A stretch of 64,000 nucleotides of DNA, from contig JADHWK010000008.1 in the NCBI GenBank assembly GCA_016783505.1, positions 1 through 64,000 on the forward strand, given 5' to 3'. Below are positions 35,604 to 45,084 of this stretch, piece by piece (the first letter of the stretch is position 1; every line of letters begins with the position of its first letter). Position numbers and translations under genes: made by a program. This DNA comes from Candidatus Zhuqueibacterota bacterium. Lineage in GTDB: Bacteria > BS750m-G25. The notes under the pieces were generated by a model. That model saw nothing but the letters and a program-made list of their open reading frames with translations. It was not told where the DNA came from and made no database searches.

Positions 35604-37409
35604 TTATTTGAGCAACAAAAGCTTTTTTGTATCTATAAACTCCCCCGCTTGAATTTGATAAAAATAGATTCCAGATGAATAACCGGATGCATCCCAGTAT
35701 ATCTGGTGATAACCGGCATCTTGATGCTCATTAACTAAGGTGGATACTTCTCGTCCCAAGATGTCAAATACCTTAAGGGTTACATTCGATTCTTGGGGAA
35801 GCCCGTATTTGATGGTGGTTATCGGGTTGAAGGGGTTGGGATAATTCTGATCCAGCCGGAAGGCTGTAGGTATCCCTACATCCACCCCGTCATCCAGGGC
35901 CAGAGGGGCATCGAACCAGGCTAAAATCCTGGCCAGAGCGGAATCCCGTGGGGTGGACTGGCCGTAAGAGGTAATCCTCCCACCAACCGATTCAAAGGGG
36001 AAGGCGAAAAAGACCACCCGGTAGGTTTGGTCGGCGTACCGAATTCCCCCTACGGTAGACGCGTCGTGATAGATGTAAACAGCGACCGCATCCCCTTGGG
36101 GGATAACAGAGCTATTGGAAGAGGGGGGCCCGGCTCCGTTTCCTCCAAAGAGAACCAGCAACTCCCCGGTGCTGTTGGGGTCCCCGATAGGGTCGCCCGG
36201 GGTGGCGTCTAAATATCGGTTGGAAACATAATTCAACTCATGTTGGGCGTGGAGGTATTCAGCGAAGAAGGAAGAATCCCCGATTTCGTCCCCGGCATTC
36301 TGACTGCTCAAGAATAGATTCCCCCCGCCGTCAAGATAGGCCGCCAACTGGGTCTGTTCATCAGGGGAAATGGTGCTGGAAGTCGCTTCACCCGTAAACC
36401 AGACCACCTTGGAATAATGCTGAAGCTCAGCAGACGGGGGATGCCCCTGGGTAACGTTTTCCCACCGGTCTATTACCAGCCCCAATGTATCTATGGTATT
36501 TAGATAATATTGCTCAATATCATCACCCCCGTCGTCATCCACCAGAATAATCTCAGGACGCCCCACCATAAAGGAAAATGCCAATGTATCCCGATAATTG
36601 TCGGGTTGTGCCGTAACAATGAGGGAAAAATCCACCACGTGGGGCTGCAAGCCCCCGGCCACCGAAAAGATGAAAGGGTCAGCAGAGTTGTCGGCCACCG
36701 AAGCCGGGGGGATGAGGGGATAAGAGACGGTATCTACTATAAAACTGATCTCAGGGTCCGGGGTGGAGAGGGTGGCTACCACCGAATCCGCCTGCTGGGT
36801 AAAGGACGCATTTCTCAGGGTCACCACCATCTGGGCCGTCTCCCCCGGGTCGGGACGTCCGTCCCCATTGCCATCGTCGGTAATGGAATGACTGGTAAAA
36901 ATAATAGCTAGGGGCAAATAGGTTTCAATAACCGCAATGATGGCGGCTTCGTAATAACCGGAATCCCCATAGCGGAGGATCTGGTCGCTGTCAATGACGG
37001 CATTAAAGGGGATGTACCCGTCCCCATATTGCCCATAAACATCGCTCCCCTGATACAACAGAGGAAACGTAATCGGCACCGTCATATTATTAACCCAGGC
37101 CAATATTGTTTCCAGGGTTTCGCTATTATCCACGTCTATCCCCAAAACCTGCATCCCCAGATCCTGATAAACCTGCCAGATGTTCTGTTCTAACTGTGGC
37201 AACTCCACAGTACAACCCCCTCACCAGGTGGCGAAAAAATTCAGTAGAACTAACTGATCGCTGTAATCGTAAAGGGAAACCGTGCCCCCATTCACGTCAG
37301 GCAGCGTAAAATCATCCACGTGGTCGCCGACCTGATATTGGGCGAAAACATTACCCACAGAGGCAATGACTAACGCCAAAACCAGGACTAAAAAATAATT
37401 CTTTCTCAT
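35604..37409 (-). CDS. Candidate selenocysteine redoxin (UxxC) with T9SS sorting domain
   Basis: 601 residues if UGA at 37221-37223 is read through. The N-terminus has a signal peptide (RKNYFLVLVLALVIASVGNVFAQ), then an AhpC/TlpA-type redoxin domain: 'VGDHVDDFTLPDVNGGTVSLYDY', then 'LVLLNFFATW', UGA, 'GGCTVELPQLEQNIWQVY'. In redoxins this place is W-C-x-x-C, so UGA replaces the first Cys exactly and gives U-G-G-C. Downstream more than 530 codons are open in the same frame: a beta-sandwich, an alpha/beta part with 'EIILVDDDGGDD' and 'QTQLAAYLDGGGNLFLSSQNAG', and a T9SS sorting domain (NYPNPFNP, ILGREVSTL, SSGIYFYQIQAG, KKLLLLK). A SECIS-like hairpin follows the UGA. ATG 37409 has GGAGGTG 5 nt upstream. 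Alternative: TGT/TGC to TGA nonsense, which would leave a 62-residue fragment. Confidence 0.8.
37193..37211 (-). promoter_or_regulatory. Candidate bacterial SECIS element
   Basis: On the minus strand, 9 nt after the UGA (37221-37223), ACTGTGG-AGTTG-CCACAGT forms a perfect 7-bp stem with a 5-nt loop. The loop's second base is G and 16 nt separate UGA from the loop. This fits the known bacterial SECIS rules (loop of 3-14 nt, G among the first two loop bases, 16-37 nt distance). SelB would bind here. It lies inside the coding region, as bacterial SECIS elements do. Confidence 0.7.
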
Positions 37410-37983
37410 TTCCACCTCCATCTAATTGTTAAATCTTATTACTATTTAAATATTTTTATATGTTTGTGTAAATTAACATTTTGTATAATATTTACTTAGT
37501 TCACTTTAATCTATCCAAAAAAGTTTGACTTCTGAAATTAGGATTACACGATTTAATATAGCAATAAATTTTAAAAAAGCAAGAGAAAATTTCAAAAGAA
37601 CAAAAGGCCTACTCAAGATGAATGAATAGGCCTTTAAAAAGAAAGTGGCTTAATTTCTGCAGATTAATGGATTAATTTAAAAGGGAGCAATTAGACTTAC
37701 CATAATTGCTAATGATAGTTCTTATTATCTAATCGGCGACTTTTCTCTTCATTTTTTTCTCAGGAGTATTGGAATTTGATTGAATAAGCATAACGCCTTT
37801 ATTGAATAGACTCCAAGACCATGATTATAAAGGAACGCCCAGCTCATTACCGAACCTGTTCTTCTAAAAAATGGGCGGGCTTCACAGAGTCCGCCACTAC
37901 CAAAATTTTACACCTTGAATTTGAGAATAGGTGTTCATGACTGAATCCAAGATTTATCACAAAAATTAGTCTTTGCATTTAAG
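37410..37983. other. Intergenic region with terminator-like repeat
   Basis: Upstream side of the redoxin gene (AT-rich, probable promoter at 37430-37560) and terminator copy 4. On the minus strand 37745-37905 an unstarted open frame (SGGLCEARPFFRRTGSVMSW...) may be a decayed gene end, but I cannot support it as a gene. Confidence 0.35.
37602..37635. terminator. Terminator-like dispersed repeat, copy 4
   Basis: aaaaggccta-ctcaagatgaatgaa-taggccttt with the flank 'gcaagagaaaatttcaaaag' shared with copies 1-3. Downstream of the kinase-aminotransferase fusion gene (minus). Confidence 0.75.
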
Positions 37984-40344
37984 TTATAGGTTCTTAAGGG
38001 CGCCCTCTCCTAAAATTTTATCAAGTGTACTGACCAATAAATCTGCGTTGGTATCCGAGAAAACCAATGGTGGCTTTATCTTCAATATATTGTCAAGAGG
38101 GCCTTCTGTACCAATAAGAATTCCTTCTTCTTTCATTCTTTCGATTATATAGGCTGCTTGCTCGGTTGCCGGAGCTAAAGTCTCCCGGTCAAGTACAAGT
38201 TCGACACCAATAAAAAGTCCCAGCCCTCTTACGTCCCCTATTAATGGATGTTTTGCCATTAATTGTTCAAGACCCCTTTTCATTCGATCGCCTACGCTCA
38301 AAGCGTTCTCTTGCAGCTTTTCCTCCTCAATGACATCAAGCACAGCTAAACCTACTGCACAAGAAACCGGATTGCCGCCATAGGTATTAAAATACTCCAT
38401 GCCGCTGTCAAAAGATTCTGCAAGTTCCGGTGTGGTGACAACCGCCGCAAGTGGGTGTCCATTACCGATAGGTTTACCAAGTGTCACAATATCCGGGACC
38501 ACTCCCTGAGTCTCAAAGCCCCAAAAATGCGACCCGACCCGGCCAAATCCGACCTGAACTTCATCGACAATACAAACTCCGCCGGCATTCCTGACATGTT
38601 GAAATGCTTCTTTAAGATAATTTTCCGGTAATATAATCTGGCCGCCGCAACCCAACAATGATTCACAAATGAATGCCGCTACATTCTTTTGTACTTTTTG
38701 CATTCGCTCAATCGCAGTAAAAATATGTTCCGCATACTTTTTACCGGCTTCGGAGTCGTTAGCTTTATAAATTCCTCTGTATATATCCGGCGTGATAACC
38801 TTATGAATAAAGGGTTCGGCGCCTGTTCCCCCGGGGCCATCAAACTTATAGGGACTCATCTCGATATCAGCTGTGGTTGTGCCGTGGTAGGCCCCATCAA
38901 CGACAATAACATCTTTACGTTTCGAATGAGTACGTGCAAGGCGAAGCGCAAGGTCGTTTGCTTCACTTCCCGTACAAACAAAAAAACAGACGCTTAGCGG
39001 TTCGGGCATCTTCGAGGTAAGACGCTGCGCGTATTTTACAAGGTTATCATGGAGGTATCTTGTGTTTGTGTTCAAAACCGCTATCTGTCTTTGTGCTGCT
39101 TTGACGACCTTTGGGTGACAATGTCCCACATGGGGAACATTATTGACGGCATCCAGGTAGGTATGGCCAGTGTCATCATACAAATATTGCATGGCCCCCC
39201 GAATGATCTTAAGCGGTTTTTGATATAAAATGCTTAAGGATTTTCCAATATGCTGCTGCCTAAGATTGATGATTTGCCCATGACTCCTACCTTGCCGTTT
39301 AGGGGAAGAAGATATTTCACAAGCCTGACTGAATTCTTCATACGCGTGTTCTGGATTTAATTCTATCAATTTCCCCAGTAATTCCCACGCTGGCTTTTCG
39401 GAAACGGTTATATACTCATTATCCGGCTCGAGCTTTTTTTGATAGGCCGACATGGTTACGCTGATACAAAGCCGCGCACATATCAAGTAATAAAGCACTT
39501 CCAATTCCAAATCTGTTAATGGAAGGACTTCATGATAACCCCTTATTATATGTTTTGCGACCGCTACTGGATCTTCCCTATCTAACATTGCATAAGTAAT
39601 AGCTACGGCAAGTTCACACACGGTATGCGTATAAACCATATCGCTAAAGTCAATTATCCCGATGAATCTTTTGCTGCCTGAATCAGATTCATCCAAAAGC
39701 ACATTGTAGTCATTGGCATCATTATGAATGACACTGCTGCGGAGGCGGGGTAAAACGGGTGTAACAAACGTTTCGAATTGTAACTGAAAGTGTTCTACAA
39801 GACTCCTTCGCCGCGGATCTGTAATATAGCAGATTTTTTGTTTGGCATGGAGGGCGTTTTTCAAATCCCACGACAAATACCTATACGCAGCTGAATGATA
39901 AAATCCTTCGAGTGTTTTATCCATCGTGCCTAAAAATTTACCGAAATTATGAAGTATTTCGGGTGTGTGTGGATCGATATCTTTTAGGAAAGTACCTTTG
40001 AGAAAAGTCAACATCCGCGCTAAGTGAGATGTACCGTTATCACTCTTTATAATAGCAATCTGTTCTCCTGATATTGTGTTACGTACACGGGGACACTCGA
40101 CAGCCTTACTATACTTTGTCAGGTGTCCCATGGCCTGGTTTTGGGCATCAAGAACCTCTCTTTTCTCTGCTGGATTGGCTATCTTAAGGATAAACTCCCT
40201 ACCCATGTCATCTGTGAGGTGAAAGTTTTGGTCCATATAGCTTTCTAATTGTCGGACAGATGCGTTGATACCGTACAACTCCCTGGCAAATCTCATAATC
40301 TCTTTATCAGAAAAGCGGGGGCGTGGTGATTCAACTCTGGACAT
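37984..40344 (-). CDS. APH-like kinase fused to class III aminotransferase
   Basis: 786 residues. The N-terminal half (about 1-330) is an aminoglycoside-phosphotransferase/choline-kinase-like domain with catalytic '[15 protein letters not shown]' and metal-binding '[11 protein letters not shown]'. The C-terminal half (about 360-780) is a PLP-dependent class III aminotransferase with '[13 protein letters not shown]', '[21 protein letters not shown]' and the PLP-lysine region '[18 protein letters not shown]'. The two halves correspond to separate animal enzymes, hydroxylysine kinase (AGPHD1) and the phospho-lyases AGXT2L1/2, so a kinase plus phospho-lyase acting on ethanolamine, hydroxylysine or a similar amino alcohol is the best guess. 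Both sites look intact. ATG follows GGAGGG. Confidence 0.88.
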   Translation of the reverse strand: MSRVESPRPRFSDKEIMRFARELYGINASVRQLESYMDQNFHLTDDMGREFILKIANPAEKREVLDAQNQAMGHLTKYSKAVECPRVRNTISGEQIAIIKSDNGTSHLARMLTFLKGTFLKDIDPHTPEILHNFGKFLGTMDKTLEGFYHSAAYRYLSWDLKNALHAKQKICYITDPRRRSLVEHFQLQFETFVTPVLPRLRSSVIHNDANDYNVLLDESDSGSKRFIGIIDFSDMVYTHTVCELAVAITYAMLDREDPVAVAKHIIRGYHEVLPLTDLELEVLYYLICARLCISVTMSAYQKKLEPDNEYITVSEKPAWELLGKLIELNPEHAYEEFSQACEISSSPKRQGRSHGQIINLRQQHIGKSLSILYQKPLKIIRGAMQYLYDDTGHTYLDAVNNVPHVGHCHPKVVKAAQRQIAVLNTNTRYLHDNLVKYAQRLTSKMPEPLSVCFFVCTGSEANDLALRLARTHSKRKDVIVVDGAYHGTTTADIEMSPYKFDGPGGTGAEPFIHKVITPDIYRGIYKANDSEAGKKYAEHIFTAIERMQKVQKNVAAFICESLLGCGGQIILPENYLKEAFQHVRNAGGVCIVDEVQVGFGRVGSHFWGFETQGVVPDIVTLGKPIGNGHPLAAVVTTPELAESFDSGMEYFNTYGGNPVSCAVGLAVLDVIEEEKLQENALSVGDRMKRGLEQLMAKHPLIGDVRGLGLFIGVELVLDRETLAPATEQAAYIIERMKEEGILIGTEGPLDNILKIKPPLVFSDTNADLLVSTLDKILGEGALKNL

Positions 40345-40475
40345 CTCTACCCTCCATAATTTGGATAATTTTCAACGGACTCATGAATATTCTCAAATTA
40401 AATACAGATCAATCGGTTTATTACAAACCTGACCTATAATTATACGGATTCAATCCCTTTGTAATGTAAATCTTT

Positions 40476-40595
40476 CATGGAAAAAAGTCAAGTCTTTAAT
40501 ATGGTGATTTCTGGATTTATCTAATCCCAGTTTAGGGGACAGCCAAATATTAATTGAAAAACAAAAGGCCTACTCAAGATGGATGAATAGGCCTT
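40476..40595. repeat. Dispersed repeat containing terminator copy 5
   Basis: 'ggaaaaaagtcaagtctttaatatgg' at 40479-40504, 'ttatctaatcccag' at about 40516-40530 and the hairpin aaaaggccta...taggcctt (40563-40595) recur in the same order at 44727-44843. The hairpin lies downstream of the beta-helix gene (minus). Confidence 0.65.
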
Positions 40596-40617
40596 GTTAA
40601 TGAAAAGGGATAAAATC

Positions 40618-42156
40618 TCACTTCAGCAAAACCATCTTCCTCACCTTCACAAACTCCCCCGCTTGAATTTGATAAAAATAGATTCCAGATGAATGACCGG
40701 TTGCATCCCAGCTTATTTGGTGGTAACCGGCTTCTTGATGCTGGGCCACCAATGTGGCCACTTCCCGCCCCAGGATGTTAAATATCCTCAAGGTTACCTT
40801 TGACTCTTTGGGAAACCCGTATTTAATGGTAGTAACGGGGTTGAAGGGGTTGGGATAGTTTTGGAACAGGGCAAATTTCACTGGCAACATCGGGTCTTCA
40901 TCAATAGCCGCAATGTATGGTGATTCGAACGCTCCCATATCCGGGTTATTTCCGTTGTAAGCTGTATCAGGTAGATTTACCAAAGTATCATCCTCCCAGA
41001 TGAAGAACGCTGTGCCGGCATCAATACAGGGAGAACCTTCTTGAAGATGAAAATCTCCACCAGTAGGATCAACAAACAGCGGGTCGCCATCAATATTCCC
41101 CTCCAACCAGTTAACGATACTACTGTCTTCATTCACGATTCCATCCAATCCTCCATGCACATCCGAATAGGCAATGGTGATAGAGCTAGGCCAAGGTTCA
41201 TCAAGAACAGAACATACTAGTGGTGGATCATCCCAGATTATAGTATTTATCAGACTCAAATTAGAGCCGGCACAGCCAATTCCAGCTAGATCATTATTAG
41301 TCAACGTCACATTCGCTAAACTCAGACTGACACCCATAGCGACAATTCCAGCTGTGTATCCGCTTATAGTGACATCCACCAACCTCATACTGGACAAACC
41401 ACAGTAAATCCCAAAGCTTCCCTCAATAGTATTTCCGCTGATAGTGACATTCACTAAACTCATACTGGAATTCCAACTACAGAGAATTTCGGTGTTAATA
41501 TCACCAGCCCAGATTGTATTCCCGCTTAACATCACATTGAACAGGCTTGGACTGGATTCATTGCAGGCAATCCCACCACCCTCATTGGCCGAATTTCCGA
41601 TGATGGTAACATCCACCAAACTTGGGCTAGCCATATAAAAATATATTCCCCCCCCACCTTCAGTGGCTGTATTCCCGCTTACTATTACCTTGGACAGGGT
41701 CGACCTCGAGCTTTCAAAGTAAATCCCGCCAGCTGCCGATGCTACATTATCGCTCACTATCAGGTTAGATAAACTCGGGCTCGAACCTTCACAATGAATC
41801 CCACCACCAAACCAAAATAAACCATTTGTGATGGTAAACCCATTCAATACAGCCGTGGAATCCTCTCCATTCTCAAATATCACCACACTCCCACTACTAT
41901 CGCCGTCAATCACCGTCTGGGAGATGTAGGATGTGTCGCCACTAACAATAATTAACGACCCTACAACAATATCTTTAGCATTAAAGTTGATGTTCTCCAC
42001 ATACCGACCCGTATCCACTAAAACAGTATCACCCACCGAGGCGAAATCAATCCCCGCTTGTATTGTTGGTTGGTCTGCTGGAACATTGATGATGGTGGCG
42101 TTTGCTATGACAACCATAAACAGCCCGAAGATAAAGCTTTTAAATAATATTTTCAT
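40618..42156 (-). CDS. Secreted right-handed beta-helix protein with T9SS sorting domain
   Basis: 512 residues from ATG 42156, which has GAAAGGA upstream and directly gives a signal peptide (KILFKSFIFGLFMVVIANA). 'TIINVPADQPTIQAGIDFASVGDTVLVDTG' is the usual entry into a pectate-lyase-like helix. Repeated rungs follow (SPSLSNLIVSDNVAS, RSTLSKVIVSGNTATEGGGG, SPSLVDVTIIGNSANEGGG and more), about residues 75-330. The end has 'DPLFVDPTGGDFHLQEGSPCIDAG', common in such proteins, and a complete T9SS sorting domain (NYPNPFNPVTTIKYGFPKES, ILGREVATLV, SSGIYFYQIQAG, RKMVLLK). Adhesin or polysaccharide-binding surface protein; no enzyme site recognised. Confidence 0.88.
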   Translation of the reverse strand: MKILFKSFIFGLFMVVIANATIINVPADQPTIQAGIDFASVGDTVLVDTGRYVENINFNAKDIVVGSLIIVSGDTSYISQTVIDGDSSGSVVIFENGEDSTAVLNGFTITNGLFWFGGGIHCEGSSPSLSNLIVSDNVASAAGGIYFESSRSTLSKVIVSGNTATEGGGGIYFYMASPSLVDVTIIGNSANEGGGIACNESSPSLFNVMLSGNTIWAGDINTEILCSWNSSMSLVNVTISGNTIEGSFGIYCGLSSMRLVDVTISGYTAGIVAMGVSLSLANVTLTNNDLAGIGCAGSNLSLINTIIWDDPPLVCSVLDEPWPSSITIAYSDVHGGLDGIVNEDSSIVNWLEGNIDGDPLFVDPTGGDFHLQEGSPCIDAGTAFFIWEDDTLVNLPDTAYNGNNPDMGAFESPYIAAIDEDPMLPVKFALFQNYPNPFNPVTTIKYGFPKESKVTLRIFNILGREVATLVAQHQEAGYHQISWDATGHSSGIYFYQIQAGEFVKVRKMVLLK

Positions 42157-42197
42157 TTTAATATCCTTTCCTTTCAAATAATGGAAAGATTAAGCTC

Positions 42198-42500
42198 TCA
42201 CTTCACCAAAACCATCTTCCTCACCTTCTGAAACTTCCCCGCTTGAATTTGGTAGAAATAGATTCCAGATGAGTATCCAGTGGCATCCCAATTTATCTGG
42301 TGGTAACCAGCAGTTTGATGTTCATCAACTAATGTGGCCACTTCCCGCCCCAGGATGTTAAATACCTTAAGGGTTACATTCGATTCTTGGGGAAGCCCGT
42401 ATTTGATGGTGGTTATCGGGTTGAAAGGGTTATAGTGGTTTTGATACAACTTAAAACTTTCAAGGAAATTGAATAAATATGTTTCTTTAATCCCTACCAT
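42198..42500 (-). pseudogene. T9SS sorting domain with little else, likely gene remnant
   Basis: The frame has about 22 unrelated residues (MVGIKETYLFNFLESFKLYQ) and then a full sorting domain (NPFNPITTIKYGLPQESN, ILGREVATLV, SSGIYFYQIQAG, RKMVLVK). There is no signal peptide or passenger. NHYNPFNP in place of NYPNPFNP suggests decay. It ends 42 bases upstream of the beta-helix gene's start, in the same direction. Probably the tail of a lost gene. Confidence 0.7.
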
Positions 42501-42546
42501 TATGATGTCATTTCCCAGCCATACCCTTATTAACCCTCTGTTATCG

Positions 42547-43389
42547 CTATCTGCAAAATTCTCCTGTTTTCATTCCCTTAGGCCAGCTTCTGTTCGAAAA
42601 GTCATGCTTCGATAAGTTTTCTTCTATTTTCGCTCTTATTTGTTCGTATGAAGGAGGGTGTCCGGTAAATAAATTCTCACCATTTATATAAAGTCTCCAA
42701 TCGAAACCATACTTTATCCTGTTCTCAGCCTTACACATGTCAATTTCTTCGAATATGACGTTGTCTCCGAACTCACTTGCTGCTTTTTTTGCACTGAAGT
42801 ACACTGAGTTCTCTGAACAGCACTGTCCACTGAAAAAGGAAGTAACTTTCACCTTTCCTGGAACAGACTCCTGCTTAAACTCCCCCGTTCTCCATTTGGG
42901 CGGTACATCATTGTCAGTGAAGGCTTTCCATAATAGGACAAACCACCCCGTTTGATCAACCTTCTTATATCCGTGCTTTTGGAACCAGGGTGCGTTTATC
43001 CAAATCTCTTCAGATAAACCCCAGACGGCCAACCCATTCATACCAAGAGCTCTGACATCCTCTTCTGCGGCCTTCAGGAGCGCCTGTCCAATTCCTTTCC
43101 CTTGCAGGTTTCCTCGTCCTTTCCCTTTATAGCCATGGACCCAGATACAGTTCACAATATAAAGATGAGAGCCCTCGGCACAAGAGTATTCTATAGGCAT
43201 GTACTCAATCATACCGCCAACAACATTCTCATCGGTCAAAGCAATTTTGACACGTAAACCCTTTTCCTTCATCTCCCTGTACCATTTCTTTTTGATGGAT
43301 TTCACTTTATCCAATTCTTCATTCCATTCTGCCAGGCAAACAAAGTAAAGAGGTTCGATTTCTTTTGTAAGGTTAATTATTTTCATCAT
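42547..43389 (-). CDS. GNAT acetyltransferase with YoaP-like C-terminal domain
   Basis: 280 residues. GNAT acetyltransferase fold at about residues 1-150, with the acetyl-CoA loop around 'KGRGNLQGKGIGQALLKAAEEDVRALG'. The C-terminal part (about 185-270) 'VKVTSFFSGQCCSENSVYFSAKKAASEFG...IFEEIDMCKAENRIKYGFDWRLYINGENLFTGHPPSYEQI' matches the YoaP-like thioredoxin-fold domain often fused to GNAT. It keeps a Cys-Cys pair where thioredoxins have CxxC. Substrate unknown. It lies 3' of the attC site but has no attC of its own. Confidence 0.85.
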   Translation of the reverse strand: MMKIINLTKEIEPLYFVCLAEWNEELDKVKSIKKKWYREMKEKGLRVKIALTDENVVGGMIEYMPIEYSCAEGSHLYIVNCIWVHGYKGKGRGNLQGKGIGQALLKAAEEDVRALGMNGLAVWGLSEEIWINAPWFQKHGYKKVDQTGWFVLLWKAFTDNDVPPKWRTGEFKQESVPGKVKVTSFFSGQCCSENSVYFSAKKAASEFGDNVIFEEIDMCKAENRIKYGFDWRLYINGENLFTGHPPSYEQIRAKIEENLSKHDFSNRSWPKGMKTGEFCR

Positions 43390-43495
43390 TATTTCTTATA
43401 ATAAAATTGGACGTCTGCATTGATTTTAATGATCAGTGCTTGTCCACTTCTCCTACCCATACTCCAACCTCCACTGTATTTGCTTCACTGGTGGG

Positions 43496-43629
43496 GCCTA
43501 ACGACTCACGCATAAGTGGCGGCGATATTTGATATTCAAGATTATGTAATTAGAACTGAAAATTGTGATTAATCCAAACGTGAAAATTACGCACCAAGTT
43601 TAGCCGTTCGCTTGATGCGCTTGTTAGGC
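43496..43629 (-). mobile_element. Integron-type attC recombination site
   Basis: Outer arms GCCTAAC (RYYYAAC) and GTTAGGC (GTTRRRY) pair perfectly. Inner arms 'cgcatcaag' on one side and 'cgcataag' on the other (plus 'cggc/gccg') also pair. Total 134 bp, within the usual range. Read on the minus strand, the 5' inner arm has one extra base (cgcat-C-aag), the extrahelical base expected in L''. That orients the site so that its cassette gene is the TIR-like gene upstream on the minus strand, 48 bases away. No integrase gene is in the window. Confidence 0.75.
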
Positions 43630-43676
43630 GTAATTTTCTTACACAATTTGTCTGATGTATCGAAAAATCAATTGCC

Positions 43677-44618
43677 CTATATTAATATGGCCTGCGTTGT
43701 ATTTACATTTCCGGTTAATTTTAATTCAATATTAAATTCTAATAGTGGGAAACCTTTTGAAAATATCTGGTAATGTAGAATGTAATTTCCTGTGGAATTA
43801 ATAATTGATTGCCGAGGTGGTCTGTCTTCTTCGCTATGGAGATAGACCTGCGAATTATTTGTTTGATCTAAGGCAAAAAGATCGAATATACCTCCATCTC
43901 GTGGGAGAATAGTGGCTGAGTACGCTCTAATTTTACCCGCCCACTTTAGAAAATTACGATCTCGTGAAACAACCTTGTTACCATTAGGCAGAGTTATTTT
44001 GTCGAGACGTACAACAGTATCAAAAGCGGCAACGTCATAACGTAGATTTTCTACCGTCAAATGCCAGATATAATGTTGATAAGTACCTGTGTGATCAGTG
44101 TATTGCCATGCTCCTGTATTATTTGGATTAGAAACTACTAGATGCCGAGAATAGGTTGAAGACCAACCTCTTTGAGTTATCTCGTTTTCTATAATATCAG
44201 GCACATCTGTTTTTGATCTGAATCTAATAGCATTGGATAAAAGGTATTTTCCAATACCCTCCAGTTTAACATATTCCTGTTGGATATACAATACCTCTTC
44301 AAATTGTAAGTTATAAGCTATGGCAAGTTCTTGATTAGTGAAAAGAGATCCTCTATATATTGGGTTTCTTTTGGAAAAGAATGCTAAAATCCTTTCAGTC
44401 AAAGTACTAATTTGCTCGCGAGCAAAGTCTATAAATATTTAATAATCAGAAGTTTTAAGATTGCCTATTATAGAAGAGTTAACGTCTTGAATGCTTTGGG
44501 CTTCAATTGCTACGTATGGCTCGAAGCCTTGGTTGCTCAACCAATTACTAACATCTGAAGCAATTTGACGTTCTTCATCATTTACTTGACCACAGCTAAT
44601 AAATACTTTGCCTGGCAT
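43677..44618 (-). pseudogene. TIR-like cassette gene broken by an in-frame TAA
   Basis: ATG 44618 with GGGAG upstream starts 'PGKVFISCGQVNDEERQIASD', a TIR/SLOG-like fold. The frame meets TAA at 44439-44441 (between SDY and IFIDFAREQI) and then runs open to 43677 in the same frame: about 313 residues in all. 'GSLFTNQELAIAY' contains a Glu at the place of the TIR NADase Glu. The C-terminal half is beta-rich (WHLTVENLRYDVAAF) without a known domain. TAT or TAC to TAA explains the break. It is followed by attC, so it is a gene cassette; cassette genes often encode defence or toxin functions. AT-rich. Confidence 0.65.
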
Positions 44619-45084
44619 TTTTTCTCCCTTAATTGTGGCTTTTTCCGCATAACCATATGATTATACTGCAGGTGGCAGTATAACAATTAGGGATACATCC
44701 CCTTTTTTCGACAACAATTTAAGCCTTTCGTCGGAAAAAGTCAAGCCTTTAATACGGCAATTATAGAACTTATCTAAACCCAGTCTTGATGACATTCATA
44801 TATTTCAAGAAAACAAAAGGCCTACTTAAAATGAATAGGTTTTGTTAATATCATTTCAAAGATGCAAGAGTTTTTTCACTTTTTTACTACGGGATGAAAA
44901 TAGTTAGGCACAAAACCCTTTGTTGTCCCCATTGAGTACTACAAATCAACCGTTACTCTTTAAGCCAATCAAAATTTCTCATATTTGGGGTTGCATATCT
45001 CATTTATTTCTCTTAAATTTAGTTTAGCTATCCCAAATTGAAAAGCTTTGCCTTTACACCCGGCCATAGGTTTAAACGGGGTTA
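44619..45084. other. Intergenic region with hairpin and repeat copy
   Basis: No gene seen. 'tatactgc-aggtg-gcagtata' (about 44672-44692) is a perfect hairpin upstream of the TIR-like gene. The dispersed repeat (44727-44843) follows. Promoter for the LolA-like gene is expected near 44980-45070. Confidence 0.4.
44727..44843. repeat. Dispersed repeat, second copy, with degenerate terminator hairpin (copy 6)
   Basis: 'ggaaaaagtcaagcctttaatacgg', 'ttatctaaacccag' and 'aacaaaaggcctac...aataggttttg' match the copy at 40476-40595 in order. The hairpin is degraded here (taggtttt instead of taggcctt). Confidence 0.6.

Noticed and set aside
37745-37905. Open frame on the minus strand (SGGLCEARPFFRRTGSVMSW...)
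   Set aside because: No start, no ribosome site and no recognised family.
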